Assembly: GCA_028293125.1 (NCBI GenBank)
Contig: JAQGPJ010000077.1
Coordinates: 62,001 to 126,000 of the forward strand
Source: Verrucomicrobiales bacterium
GTDB lineage: Bacteria; Verrucomicrobiota; Verrucomicrobiia; Verrucomicrobiales; V1-33
Length of the DNA stretch: 64,000 bases
Reading direction: 5' to 3'
Shown: one piece after another, positions 52,069 through 60,421 of the stretch
How positions within the stretch are numbered: the stretch's first letter is position 1
Layout: every line of letters starts with the position of its first letter
Notes under the pieces: generated by a model
Databases searched by the model: none
Told to the model about the DNA's origin: nothing
Seen by the model: only the letters and a program-made list of their open reading frames with translations
Made by a program: the position numbers and the translations under genes

Positions 52069-54687
52069 TCAATTTTCACAGGGAAGCCGCAGCACAAAGC
52101 AGGCACCGTGCGGCCAGGTATGATCGGGCTCCAGGGTGCCGCCCAGATCCTGCGCCAGCCGGCGGCAAAGGGCCAGCCCCAGCCCCACGCCCGGCGCGGT
52201 GTGCGCGGCGTCGCGGGCGCTTTTATGAAAAGGGCGGAAAAGCTTTTTGGACTCCTCGCGGCTGATGCCGGGACCGTAATCCCGCACCGCGAAACAGACA
52301 CGGTTTTTCCCCGTCTGCACGTCCAGGGTCACGCGGGGGGCGGCTCCGTCCCGGCGGGCGTACTTGCAGGCGTTGTCCACGAGGTTGAAGAGGATCTGCT
52401 CCACGGCGGCAGGGTCAGTGACCAGGGAAAGACCGTCCGGCAGGGCTTCGGAACCAATCTGCCACTCGCCCCCGGCCTGCTCCACCCGCTGGTTCAGCCG
52501 GGGGCCGATGCGCTGAAGCAGGCTGGAGACCTCCACGGGGGTGCGCCCGCCGGGCACCTTGCCGCTTTCCAGCCGGGAATAGGAAAGGACATTCTCCACC
52601 AGATGCCCCAGCCGGTCGGCCTCGGTGCTCAGGGTTTCCAGATAACGCTGCCGCTTGCTCTCCTCCCGGACCATGCCGTCGGCCAGCATTTCCGAATACA
52701 GCTTGAAGGTCGCCAGAGGAGTGCGCAGCTCGTGGGTGACAGCGGACACAAAGGAGGCCCGGCGCTCGTTCAGCAGCATCATGCCGCGCAGCACCATGAG
52801 CACCGCTGCCGTGGCCAGCAGCACGCAGGCCCAGGCGGTGGCCAGGGAGAGTTTCAACGGGCTCCAGAAGGCTGGCACGGGCAGTGGCAGCAAGCCCGGC
52901 AGGAACCGCACCGGCAGCGAGGCCAGCAGGTCCGTCCCCCCGCCGCTGCGCGCCGGTGCCGGCTCCAGGGAGGCCTCCGGAAACAGATCGCCCACGGTGG
53001 CGAGCAGATGGGTGCGGAATCTGGGCCAGTTGACCCACGCCCCCTGGATGCAGACGGCTCCATCCCGCGTCACACGGCGGGTGAGGAAAAGCGCATCCTT
53101 GATCCACAGCGCCCGGAAATCGCTGACGGTGACCGCTGGAGGGGGTGCCGGCGGATTCATGCCGAAATACTGGAGAGTCTCCGGTTCCGCCCCCTGTTCC
53201 GCCCGCACAGCCTCCGTCATGGCCGTGGCGGAGGCCGGTGGGGAAGGGGAGGACGGCTCCTGAAGAGGGGAAGGAGCCCGGCTCAGAGCGGAAGGCGCTG
53301 CAGGTGAGGCCGGGACCGCGTCCGCGGCGGCCACGGCATCCATGCTGGAGCGTGCAGCGACGGCCTCCGGTTCTGTTTTGGCTTCAGAAGTCTCAGCGGG
53401 TGCGGGAGCGGGAAGGATGCCCGGTGCGGGGGGATCCGCCGCCATGCCGCGGCGGAGCAGAGGAGGGGGCTCATCCGGAGTCCCGCTCCGCGAGAGCTGG
53501 CTGGCCCCCGTCACCCTGTCGGCGACAGCCAGTTCAGTTGTTCCCCTGGTCAGGGTGGTTTCAGTGTCCGCCAACTTGGCTTCCGGAATTCCGAACGGGC
53601 CGCCGCCGGTTTTTTTATCTGACTGGCTTTCCTTAAAGGCCGAACTCGCCATGGGAGCAGACACGGCGGCGGCAGGTGGGCCGGGAACCGCCGGAGCCGC
53701 CACAGCGGCGGGGGAGGCCACCGACTTCAGCTTTTCATCACCGGACTCTTCAGACTTTTTCATTGCCAGCTCTTCTGTTTCCTTCTGCCGCCGCTCCAAG
53801 GATTCCAGTGGAGCCGCCGGTGCCTCCGGCAGGCGCTCCCGGTTTTCCACCCCTTGGCTGCGGCGCCGAGCATAATTGCCGGCGATCAGCTCCTGACGCA
53901 CATCCGCCTCTTTTTTGTTATACGAATCCTGCTCCTCTTGGGCTTCGCCGGGTTTCAGCGAGGAGGGCAGCTTCACTGAGGCGTTCTCCTGATTGACATC
54001 CTTGGACCGGTTTCTGCCGGCGGGTCGGGAGAACTCCTCAGTGGTTTTAGCGGCTTTCACCTCACCGAACCCCTCATCCTGTTTGGTTTCCCTGGAGACT
54101 GTCTCCGCACCGAAGGCCCCGCCGGCGGCGGCAGGGGCATTGGAGACGGCTTCAGCCTCCGGAACAGCCGTTTCCAGGCTGTTGGCCATGGAAAGCCAGG
54201 TCCGGTTGTCCGGCTCGCTGCGGGTGCCCCGGAAATCCTCCATACCCAGAGTGGCCCACTGTTCGGGACCCGCCTTCTCCGCCAGACGAACCCGCAGTTC
54301 CCGCAGACGGCGCGCGGGTTCGTCAGGGACTTCAGGCCTGTCCCGCTCCGCCGGCACCTGGGGGGAGTGGATTTGGCCGCCGGCGTCCATTTCAAAGTGC
54401 AGCCACACGCGGTCCTCCTGACCGGCGGGAGCGGGAAGGGCTGTGGTCCCGTCCGGCGGGGCGGCATACTGGGCCGGATCCCGCGCACTTTCCTCCAGCA
54501 CCAGCGCCGCGGCCACGGACTCCATGCGCCACAGCGCCAGGCGCATGCGGTCCTGCACCACGGCGTCGGCCTCCATGCGGTGGCGGGTGCCCTCCATGCC
54601 CACCAGCGACCATGTGGCCCAAGCCATGGCCCCGGTCAGCAGCAGCAGACAGAACGCCGCGATACTCCATGTCAGTGCCGGCTTCAT
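52069..54687 (-). CDS. Membrane histidine kinase with a very long low-complexity sensor region
   Basis: 872 residues from ATG 54687. The N-terminal membrane helix (SIAAFCLLLLTGAMAWATWS) is followed by about 550 residues mostly of Ala/Pro/Glu/Ser/Lys with almost no structure-like stretches, then a second membrane helix (SLATAWACVLLATAAVLMVL) near residue 620. The transmitter follows: H-box SAVTHELRTPLATFKLYSEM, N-box FNLVDNACKYARRDG, G1 RDYGPGISREES and G2 GVGLGLALCRRLA. It overlaps the response regulator gene by four bases (ATGA), so they form a two-component pair. Catalytic residues look intact. The disordered periplasmic segment contains no recognisable PAS, Cache or HAMP domain. Confidence 0.9.
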   Translation of the reverse strand: MKPALTWSIAAFCLLLLTGAMAWATWSLVGMEGTRHRMEADAVVQDRMRLALWRMESVAAALVLEESARDPAQYAAPPDGTTALPAPAGQEDRVWLHFEMDAGGQIHSPQVPAERDRPEVPDEPARRLRELRVRLAEKAGPEQWATLGMEDFRGTRSEPDNRTWLSMANSLETAVPEAEAVSNAPAAAGGAFGAETVSRETKQDEGFGEVKAAKTTEEFSRPAGRNRSKDVNQENASVKLPSSLKPGEAQEEQDSYNKKEADVRQELIAGNYARRRSQGVENRERLPEAPAAPLESLERRQKETEELAMKKSEESGDEKLKSVASPAAVAAPAVPGPPAAAVSAPMASSAFKESQSDKKTGGGPFGIPEAKLADTETTLTRGTTELAVADRVTGASQLSRSGTPDEPPPLLRRGMAADPPAPGILPAPAPAETSEAKTEPEAVAARSSMDAVAAADAVPASPAAPSALSRAPSPLQEPSSPSPPASATAMTEAVRAEQGAEPETLQYFGMNPPAPPPAVTVSDFRALWIKDALFLTRRVTRDGAVCIQGAWVNWPRFRTHLLATVGDLFPEASLEPAPARSGGGTDLLASLPVRFLPGLLPLPVPAFWSPLKLSLATAWACVLLATAAVLMVLRGMMLLNERRASFVSAVTHELRTPLATFKLYSEMLADGMVREESKRQRYLETLSTEADRLGHLVENVLSYSRLESGKVPGGRTPVEVSSLLQRIGPRLNQRVEQAGGEWQIGSEALPDGLSLVTDPAAVEQILFNLVDNACKYARRDGAAPRVTLDVQTGKNRVCFAVRDYGPGISREESKKLFRPFHKSARDAAHTAPGVGLGLALCRRLAQDLGGTLEPDHTWPHGACFVLRLPCEN

Positions 54688-55445
54688 TCGGAGGATGGGG
54701 ATGGGGAGGAGTCTCCGGCGCGGATTTTGGCGGGTGCCGCGCCGCCGCTGTTGCCGTTGCCGTTGCCCAGCATATAGCCTTTGCCTCGCACGGTCAGGAT
54801 CACGCGGGGATCCGTAGGATCGTCCCGCAGCTTGGCCCGCAGGTTGGCCACGTGCATGTCGATGGTCCGGGTGGCGCTGGCGCTGGCCGGCAGCCGCCAC
54901 ACCCGCAGGAGGATTTCCTCCCGTGAAATCGCCCGCCCCGGATGTGCCGCCAGGTAGCGCAGCACGGCGATCTCGCGTTCGGAGAGCGGCTCGCGTTTGC
55001 CGTCCTCATGCCGCACCTCACAGCGCGCGAGATCGGCCTCGCCACCAGGAAAGGGCACGCTCAGGATTTCCTGCGGACGCTCCGGCGAGCGCCGCAGCAC
55101 GGCATTCACGCGGGCCAGCAGCTCCCGCGCGCCGAACGGCTTCACCATGTAGTCATCCGCGCCCAGGTTCAGCCCCCGCACCCGGTCCGCCTCCGCTCCC
55201 ATGGCGCTGAGGATGATGACCGGGGTGGTGGGCCGCAGCTCGCGGACCTTTTTCAGAATCGTCAGGCCATCCACATGCGGCAGCACCAAGTCCAGCAGCA
55301 GCAGATCGAAGGACGCCCGCTGCGCGGACTCCATCCCCGCCCGGCCATCGGCGGCCGATATGGTGTCATAACCCGCCGAATCCAAAGCATCCACCAGTCC
55401 CGTGCGGATGGGGGCGTCGTCCTCGATTACCAGAATAGTGGGCAT
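54684..55445 (-). CDS. OmpR-family response regulator
   Basis: 253 residues from ATG 55445 (MPTILVIEDD). The receiver domain has VIEDDAPIRTGLVDALDS, phospho-acceptor Asp in LLLLDLVLPHVDGLTIL, the Thr/Ser site in IILSAMGAEADRVRG and the Lys in MVKPFGARELLARV. The winged-helix domain is REPLSEREIAVLRYLAAHPG, GRAISREEILLRVWRL, TRTIDMHVANLRAKLRDD and ILTVRGKGYMLG. The C-terminus is a Gly/Asn-rich tail. It overlaps the kinase start by four bases, so the pair is translationally coupled. Target genes are unknown. Confidence 0.96.
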   Translation of the reverse strand: MPTILVIEDDAPIRTGLVDALDSAGYDTISAADGRAGMESAQRASFDLLLLDLVLPHVDGLTILKKVRELRPTTPVIILSAMGAEADRVRGLNLGADDYMVKPFGARELLARVNAVLRRSPERPQEILSVPFPGGEADLARCEVRHEDGKREPLSEREIAVLRYLAAHPGRAISREEILLRVWRLPASASATRTIDMHVANLRAKLRDDPTDPRVILTVRGKGYMLGNGNGNSGGAAPAKIRAGDSSPSPSSE

Positions 55446-55706
55446 GGAAGTGAAAGGAAAAGGGCGGAAAAAGCGGGCCGGGTGGAGCGCCGGCAACCGC
55501 CAGGGCAGTGACAGGCGGAGGGCAGGAACTCTGCACCGGTTACGCCCAGGGAGCCACCGGCAACACACTGTTATCTCCGTTCCGGTGGAATGTCTGTAAA
55601 CCGGGTGTAAACCCGCCGGGAGCTGCCCGCTGAGTGATCAGCACAGATCCGCCAGTCGGCACGGGCCGGCGCTTGTGCGTTCAAACCCCGGCCCGTAGTA
55701 TGGCTG

Positions 55707-56045
55707 ATGATGATACCGGACGCCTACGGGTTTCTCAACCTGCCCCTGATCGACACCCGTGGCGACAGCCTGGGTTTCCTCAGGCTGCCCTATCTGATTT
55801 TCAATGCTGTGGAGGCCGTCTGCTGGCTGGCGGTCTCGTTGGTGATCCTGTGGCGCTTTCTACGGCACCGGAAATCCCGGCGCGAGGTTTATTACGCCTT
55901 GGCCTTTCTGGCCTTCGGCCTCAGCGATGTCATTGAGACCAACGGCACCACCGCGCTCCTGCTGCTTTTCAAAGGGGCCTGCCTGCTGGCCATCGCGGGA
56001 TTCCGTCCGGCAATCATGGCGCTGCACGGCAGCCGCAGGTTTTAG
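55707..56045 (+). CDS. Small two- to three-pass membrane protein, unknown function
   Basis: 112 residues from ATG 55707 or 55710. The membrane segments are AVEAVCWLAVSLVILWRFL, YYALAFLAFGLSDVIETNGT and ALLLLFKGACLLAIAGF. They are separated by short basic loops (RHRKSRREV). A region of this size and pattern recurs in Verrucomicrobia as a stand-alone gene; no family is recognised. It is divergent from the two-component operon and convergent with the Nudix gene only six bases beyond its stop. Confidence 0.65.
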   Translation: MMIPDAYGFLNLPLIDTRGDSLGFLRLPYLIFNAVEAVCWLAVSLVILWRFLRHRKSRREVYYALAFLAFGLSDVIETNGTTALLLLFKGACLLAIAGFRPAIMALHGSRRF

Positions 56046-56051
56046 CCGGCG

Positions 56052-56555
56052 TCAGGCGGGGCCGGAGACAGCACTTCCTCCATTGCCGGATCCTGAGGCG
56101 GCCGCATGCAGGGTCCGGATCCTTTCCGCGGCGAGTCCCAGCATCCACGCCGCCGTGCCTTCCTCCGCGGCAGTGCCCGCCCTTCCCTTCAAGGCCAGAT
56201 GCGCCTGCGCCAGTGGAAACCAAGTGGGTGCGCGTCCGGGCTCGGGGGTGCCGTCGGTGTCCGTTACCCGCATGAGCCAAGTCTCCACCTGCTGGGTGGC
56301 CCATTCGCGGGATTTCTTCAGCCATGCCCGGTGCCGGAAGACTCCCAGCCGCCGCGCCTCCATCTCTCCCCTCGCGCCGGCCTCCTCCCAAGTCTCACGG
56401 GCGGCGGTCTCGTGACCGAATGCCTCCCAGACCTCCATGGTTCCCTTGGGAAAAACCCACTGGGTGTTGGCCGTGTTCCGGACCAGCAGAAACTCGGGCT
56501 CACCGGCGGGGTTCAGCCGGTAACAGACGGCGGCGGCTTTGCGGGCGGCGGGCAT
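56052..56555 (-). CDS. Nudix hydrolase
   Basis: 167 residues from ATG 56555 (a longer frame to 56744 lacks support and would cross the kinase's upstream region). The Nudix box is visible as FPKGTMEVWEAFGHETAARE then TWEEAGARG, with one extra residue before the R-E compared with the usual G-x5-E-x7-R-E-U-x-E-E-x-G-U. The active-site E-E is intact. FLLVRNTANTQWVFPKG precedes it, as in general MutT-type enzymes. Substrate unknown, possibly a nucleoside diphosphate derivative. It is divergent from the zinc-ribbon kinase gene at 56736. Confidence 0.85.
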   Translation of the reverse strand: MPAARKAAAVCYRLNPAGEPEFLLVRNTANTQWVFPKGTMEVWEAFGHETAARETWEEAGARGEMEARRLGVFRHRAWLKKSREWATQQVETWLMRVTDTDGTPEPGRAPTWFPLAQAHLALKGRAGTAAEEGTAAWMLGLAAERIRTLHAAASGSGNGGSAVSGPA

Positions 56556-56735
56556 GGCGGGTTGGAGTGGAGGGACGGCATTCCGGAAACAGCCGGGATT
56601 TTCGGAGAGAACGCGGCGGGCCCTGTTTCTGGATTCTTTTTCACCGGTCCGCAAACCGGAAGGCGTGACAAAAATGCTCGAATGATTTTCCGCTTTTCCG
56701 CAACGGTTGCGCCGGGGAGCGTCAGGAACCGGCGT

Positions 56736-59414
56736 ATGACCCATTCCGACTCTTCTTTGTGTCCCGTCTGTGGAACCGTCCGCACGGACGAAGCTCCGGA
56801 CGGCCTGTGCCCCGCCTGCCTGATGCGTGAGGCCATGCAGCCCACCGGAGGAGGTGGCCCCATCGGCTCCGGTCCCGAAGTCGGCACTGACACCGCCGTG
56901 CCTCCGCTTTCAGCCGTGGCCGCTGCCTTCCCGCAGTGGGAGGTGCTGGAGCTCATCGGCCGGGGCGGCATGGGCGCGGTGTTCAGAATCCGCCAGCCGA
57001 AGCTGAACCGTCTCGCGGCTTTGAAGATCATCCCCGCCTCCTTGGCGGAGCGCGATCCCGCTTTCGCCGGACGCTTTGAACGCGAGGGCGAGCTGCTGGC
57101 CCGGCTGCACCACCCGAACATCGTGAATGTCCACGATTCCGGGCGTTCCGGCGATTTTTACTACCTGCTCATGGAGCACGTGGACGGTGTGAATCTCCGC
57201 CAGGCCATGCGCGCCAACCGCTTCACGCCGCAGCAGGCGCTGTCCGTGGTGCCGAAGATCTGCGAGGCCCTGCAGTATGCGCACGAGGAGGGGGTGCTGC
57301 ACCGGGATATCAAGCCGGAGAACATCCTCCTCGACAGCAAGGGGCGTGTGAAGCTGGCCGACTTCGGTATCGCCAAGCTCATGGAACCCGCCGCCGTGGC
57401 GGAATCCGCAGGCGAAGTGTTGAATGCCGAGGCTGGCTGGCATTCCGGTTCCGGGGAGCCGGCCCGTGATCCGGACTCCCTGACCAAAACCGGGTCCGCT
57501 CTGGGAACTCCGTGCTATATGGCTCCGGAGCAGGCAGAATGCCCGCAGGGAGTGGATCACCGGGCGGATATTTACTCCTTGGGGGTGGTGTTTTATGAAC
57601 TGCTCACCGGCCAGTTGCCAGCGTCCGGCGCATTCTCGCCGCCTTCGGCCTGGGCGGCGGTGGACCACCGGGTGGATGGCATCGTGCGCCAGGCGCTGGA
57701 GCGGGAGCGGGAGCGCCGCCAACGCAGCGCCGGGGAGATGAAAACCCAGGTCGAAACCCTGGCCGGCGGTTTCAGCGCCGAGGAGATTGCCGCCGCCGTG
57801 GCTGGTCTGCGGCGGAATTTTGATTACAAATCAAAGCGCACGGTCATGGGCATGCCGCTGCTGCACGTCGCCTACGGCTACGATCCCGTGACGCGCAAGC
57901 CGATGGAGGCGCGGGGGTTTTTCGCTTTCGGAGGGGTTGCCTGCGGCGTTTTTGCCTTTGGCGGACGGGCGCGCGGGTTCTTCGCCTTTGGCGGGCTGGC
58001 TACGGGGGTGGTGGCCTTTGGAGGCGTGGCGGTGGGTCTTGTCTCCATGGGAGGTCTGGCGCTGGCCGCCGGTCTGGCGCTCGGGGGCATGGCGGTCGGC
58101 ACCTTCGCCACCGGCGGCATGGCTGTGGGGTGGTTCTGCGAAGGCGGCATGGCGCTGGGCTGGAATGCTGCGGGCGGCATGGTTTACGCCCATCTGGGGA
58201 CCGGTGGGCGGGTCATCGCCACCCATGTGGTCCGGGCGGGGGAGGCGCTGCCCGCCGGTCTGCGCTGGGTGATGGGTCTTTCCCCTGTGGTGGCTTTCAC
58301 CGGGGTGTTCATGGTGGTGCCGATGCTTGCGGCTGCGCTGGTGCCGGTATGGGCCAGGCGGCAGGTGGAGGCGGGACGCGGGGCCGGAAATCAAGGGGGT
58401 GGGATGCCGCAGGATGGACGGAGTGGACTGGGTGGACGGAGTGGACGGCTTGAGAACAGGAAGGACCGCAGTCTGGCGGCGCTGGCATTCACTCTGATGC
58501 TGCACACCGTGCTGCTGGCGGTTTTTTGTTACGCACTGGCGGTTATGCTGGCCCGCTCCGCTTTGCTGATTGCCAATTTTGGAATCATGCCATCCAAACT
58601 GGCGGGTGCCGCTGTCAGGGAAGCTTCCAGTCCGGGCGGTTGGTATTTCCTCACCCTCCTGATCCTGGATGCCGGGATCTGTCTGCTGGCCCATATCCTG
58701 GCCGGTCGTCGGGGACTGCGCCGATGGACAATGGCCGCGGCTGCCGGCATGGTGGCCGTGCTGGTCCTCACCCTGCACGAGGTAGCCACACCCATTCAAA
58801 GGATGGCTGATCAATGGACTCCACCGGTTCCTGCTGCGGCATCCGCTGCGGATTCCACTTCCCATGCTGATGTGGAGTCCGCCCGCCGCATTTATGAAAT
58901 TCTTAAAGCCCGGCATGAAGCCGGTATGACCAATGCACTGGAATTGCTGGATGCCGTGCATGATCTGGATGTCGCCGAGGCCCGGGCCGGCAATTCCCCC
59001 GCTGGTGCCACAGCCGCCACCCTGAAGTGGGCCAAAGCGCGCATGGAGCTGATCATGGCCTGGCATGAGGCCGGATTGGCCACGAAGCTTGAAGTGCTGG
59101 ATGCCCGGCGTGCGCTGGCTGTGGCCGAAGCGGAAGCTGCTCAAAATCCTGCCGCTGCTGCGGCTGCGGATCTGGACTGGGCCCGGGCCAGGCTGGAATT
59201 CCTGACCAGCCAGTACGGGGTGGGCAATATCAACTTCGTTGAGGTGGAGCGTGCCAAGGCGGATCTGCGCCGGGCCGAGGCGAAAATCACCCCTGCTGCC
59301 CCATCCGGTAAACCGCAGGTGCCCGCCAACAGCGTCAGTCCCTCTGCGGGCACTCCTGCGGACCCTGTTCCGGAAACGCAGGGCAGTCCCAAACCGGTGA
59401 ACATGAATTGGTAA
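56736..59414 (+). CDS. Zinc-ribbon Ser/Thr protein kinase with Gly-rich repeats, membrane helices and three TolC-like C-terminal repeats
   Basis: 892 residues. The N-terminal zinc ribbon is SSLCPVCGTVRTDEAPDGLC then PACLMREAM (C-x2-C twice, 12 residues apart). The kinase domain (about 67-350) has LIGRGGMGAVFRIRQP, HRDIKPENILL, VKLADFGIAKLME and CYMAPEQAECPQG. From about 390 to 490 a tandem Gly-rich repeat runs at roughly ten residues per unit (RGFFAFGGVACGVFAFGG, TGVVAFGGVAVGLVSMGG, AVGTFATGGMAVGWFC), then four membrane helices. At about 710-850 there are three 50-51-residue repeats, starting RRIYEILKARHEAGMTNALE, ARMELIMAWHEAGLATKLEV and ARLEFLTSQYGVGNINFVEV. These resemble the coiled-coil hairpins of TolC-type outer-membrane channels. 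A sigma gene follows 143 bases downstream. The longer in-frame extension from 56106 has no support. Confidence 0.85.
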   Translation: MTHSDSSLCPVCGTVRTDEAPDGLCPACLMREAMQPTGGGGPIGSGPEVGTDTAVPPLSAVAAAFPQWEVLELIGRGGMGAVFRIRQPKLNRLAALKIIPASLAERDPAFAGRFEREGELLARLHHPNIVNVHDSGRSGDFYYLLMEHVDGVNLRQAMRANRFTPQQALSVVPKICEALQYAHEEGVLHRDIKPENILLDSKGRVKLADFGIAKLMEPAAVAESAGEVLNAEAGWHSGSGEPARDPDSLTKTGSALGTPCYMAPEQAECPQGVDHRADIYSLGVVFYELLTGQLPASGAFSPPSAWAAVDHRVDGIVRQALERERERRQRSAGEMKTQVETLAGGFSAEEIAAAVAGLRRNFDYKSKRTVMGMPLLHVAYGYDPVTRKPMEARGFFAFGGVACGVFAFGGRARGFFAFGGLATGVVAFGGVAVGLVSMGGLALAAGLALGGMAVGTFATGGMAVGWFCEGGMALGWNAAGGMVYAHLGTGGRVIATHVVRAGEALPAGLRWVMGLSPVVAFTGVFMVVPMLAAALVPVWARRQVEAGRGAGNQGGGMPQDGRSGLGGRSGRLENRKDRSLAALAFTLMLHTVLLAVFCYALAVMLARSALLIANFGIMPSKLAGAAVREASSPGGWYFLTLLILDAGICLLAHILAGRRGLRRWTMAAAAGMVAVLVLTLHEVATPIQRMADQWTPPVPAAASAADSTSHADVESARRIYEILKARHEAGMTNALELLDAVHDLDVAEARAGNSPAGATAATLKWAKARMELIMAWHEAGLATKLEVLDARRALAVAEAEAAQNPAAAAAADLDWARARLEFLTSQYGVGNINFVEVERAKADLRRAEAKITPAAPSGKPQVPANSVSPSAGTPADPVPETQGSPKPVNMNW

Positions 59415-59557
59415 TTCCTGCCTAGGAGGATTCCAGAGCCAGTGCCACAGTTGGCCCCACCTTTGGGGAGGCCCGGGCAAAATTGGACCTTACCAAAACA
59501 TAGATCGGCTGAACCTTCAGGCGGCCCTGTGTATGTCCGTTTTCCGGCAATTTTCCC

Positions 59558-60292
59558 ATGGACGAATCCGCTCCCGGTTTTCTCACCACCCAGTGGACCC
59601 GTGTGCTGGCGGCGCGGGGGGATTCCACCTTGGCGGGCAACGCCCTCAGCGAGCTGTGCGCCGCCTATTACGCGCCGGTCACCGCCTTCCTCCAGCGCAC
59701 GGAGGGCCGGCAGGGGACCGATGCCGCGCGCGAGGCCGCACACGGATTTTTCGAGTGGGTGCTGAGCCGCGATCCCTTCGCCGCCGCCGACCGCCAGCGC
59801 GGGCGGTTCCGCAGCTATCTGCTCGGCGCGCTGAAGCACTGGCTTTCCCATGAGCGCGCCAAACTCCAAACCCAAAAGCGGGGCGGTGGCCAGGCTGCGC
59901 ACCTCCCGTTGGCTGGTCCAACCGACACCTCGCCGGGAGTGGATCCACCGGATCCTGCGGCTCTGCCTCCAGACCGTGAATTCGACCGCCAGTGGGCGCT
60001 GCATGTCCTGCGTCGGGCGCTGGAGGCGCTGGAAAGGGAGTTCACGCAGCAGGGAGAGGCGGCGCGCTTTGCTTTGCTGAAGCCCTTTCTCACCGGCGAT
60101 GCCGTGCACGGCGGGCTGGCGGCGCTGGCCCAGTCGGAAGGCTGGGCGGAATCCACGGCGCGCAGCCATCTGCACCGTCTGCGTCTGCGGTTCCGCCAGT
60201 GCGTGAAACGGGAGATCACGCCCACCCTGGCTTCCGGCGCGGAGACTTCCGATGAGATGGCGCTTCTGATGAACGCCCTGACGGGAAACTGA
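59558..60292 (+). CDS. ECF-type sigma factor following the kinase
   Basis: 244 residues. Region 2 shows TLAGNALSELCAAYYAPVTA then FLQRTEGRQGTDAAREAAHG and the SYLLGALKHWLSHERAK -10 recognition segment; region 4 shows LAALAQSEGWAESTARSHLH then RLRLRFRQCVKREI. This is the large class of PVC sigma factors tied to membrane Ser/Thr kinases. Here the order is reversed compared with the 29-26 kb pair: kinase first, sigma second. It ends in ALLMNALTGN. Its role is presumably transcription of its own operon or of surface genes, by analogy only. Confidence 0.8.
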   Translation: MDESAPGFLTTQWTRVLAARGDSTLAGNALSELCAAYYAPVTAFLQRTEGRQGTDAAREAAHGFFEWVLSRDPFAAADRQRGRFRSYLLGALKHWLSHERAKLQTQKRGGGQAAHLPLAGPTDTSPGVDPPDPAALPPDREFDRQWALHVLRRALEALEREFTQQGEAARFALLKPFLTGDAVHGGLAALAQSEGWAESTARSHLHRLRLRFRQCVKREITPTLASGAETSDEMALLMNALTGN

Positions 60293-60315
60293 AAACCCGC
60301 CCCCCCCACCGCCCG

Positions 60316-60337
60316 CCGCCGGATTTTCAGCCGGCGG
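60316..60337. terminator. Hairpin between convergent genes
   Basis: CCGCCGG (60316-60322) and CCGGCGG (60331-60337) form a 7 bp stem with an 8-base loop. On the plus strand it is followed within 25-45 bases by TCTTTTGATTTTT, a late T-rich stretch. It lies 24 bases after the sigma gene stop and before the end of the flavoprotein gene on the other strand. Confidence 0.5.
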
Positions 60338-60421
60338 ACGGAGCGGGAAAGGGACGGGTCTTTTGATTTTTGAACCGGACAGTGTCCGGACTTCAATTGG
60401 ACGCCGGGAGCGGTTTGGATT

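Noticed and set aside
56106-56735. In-frame extension of the zinc-ribbon kinase
   Set aside because: It runs antisense through the Nudix gene and the kinase has a natural ATG start at 56736 followed by a zinc ribbon.
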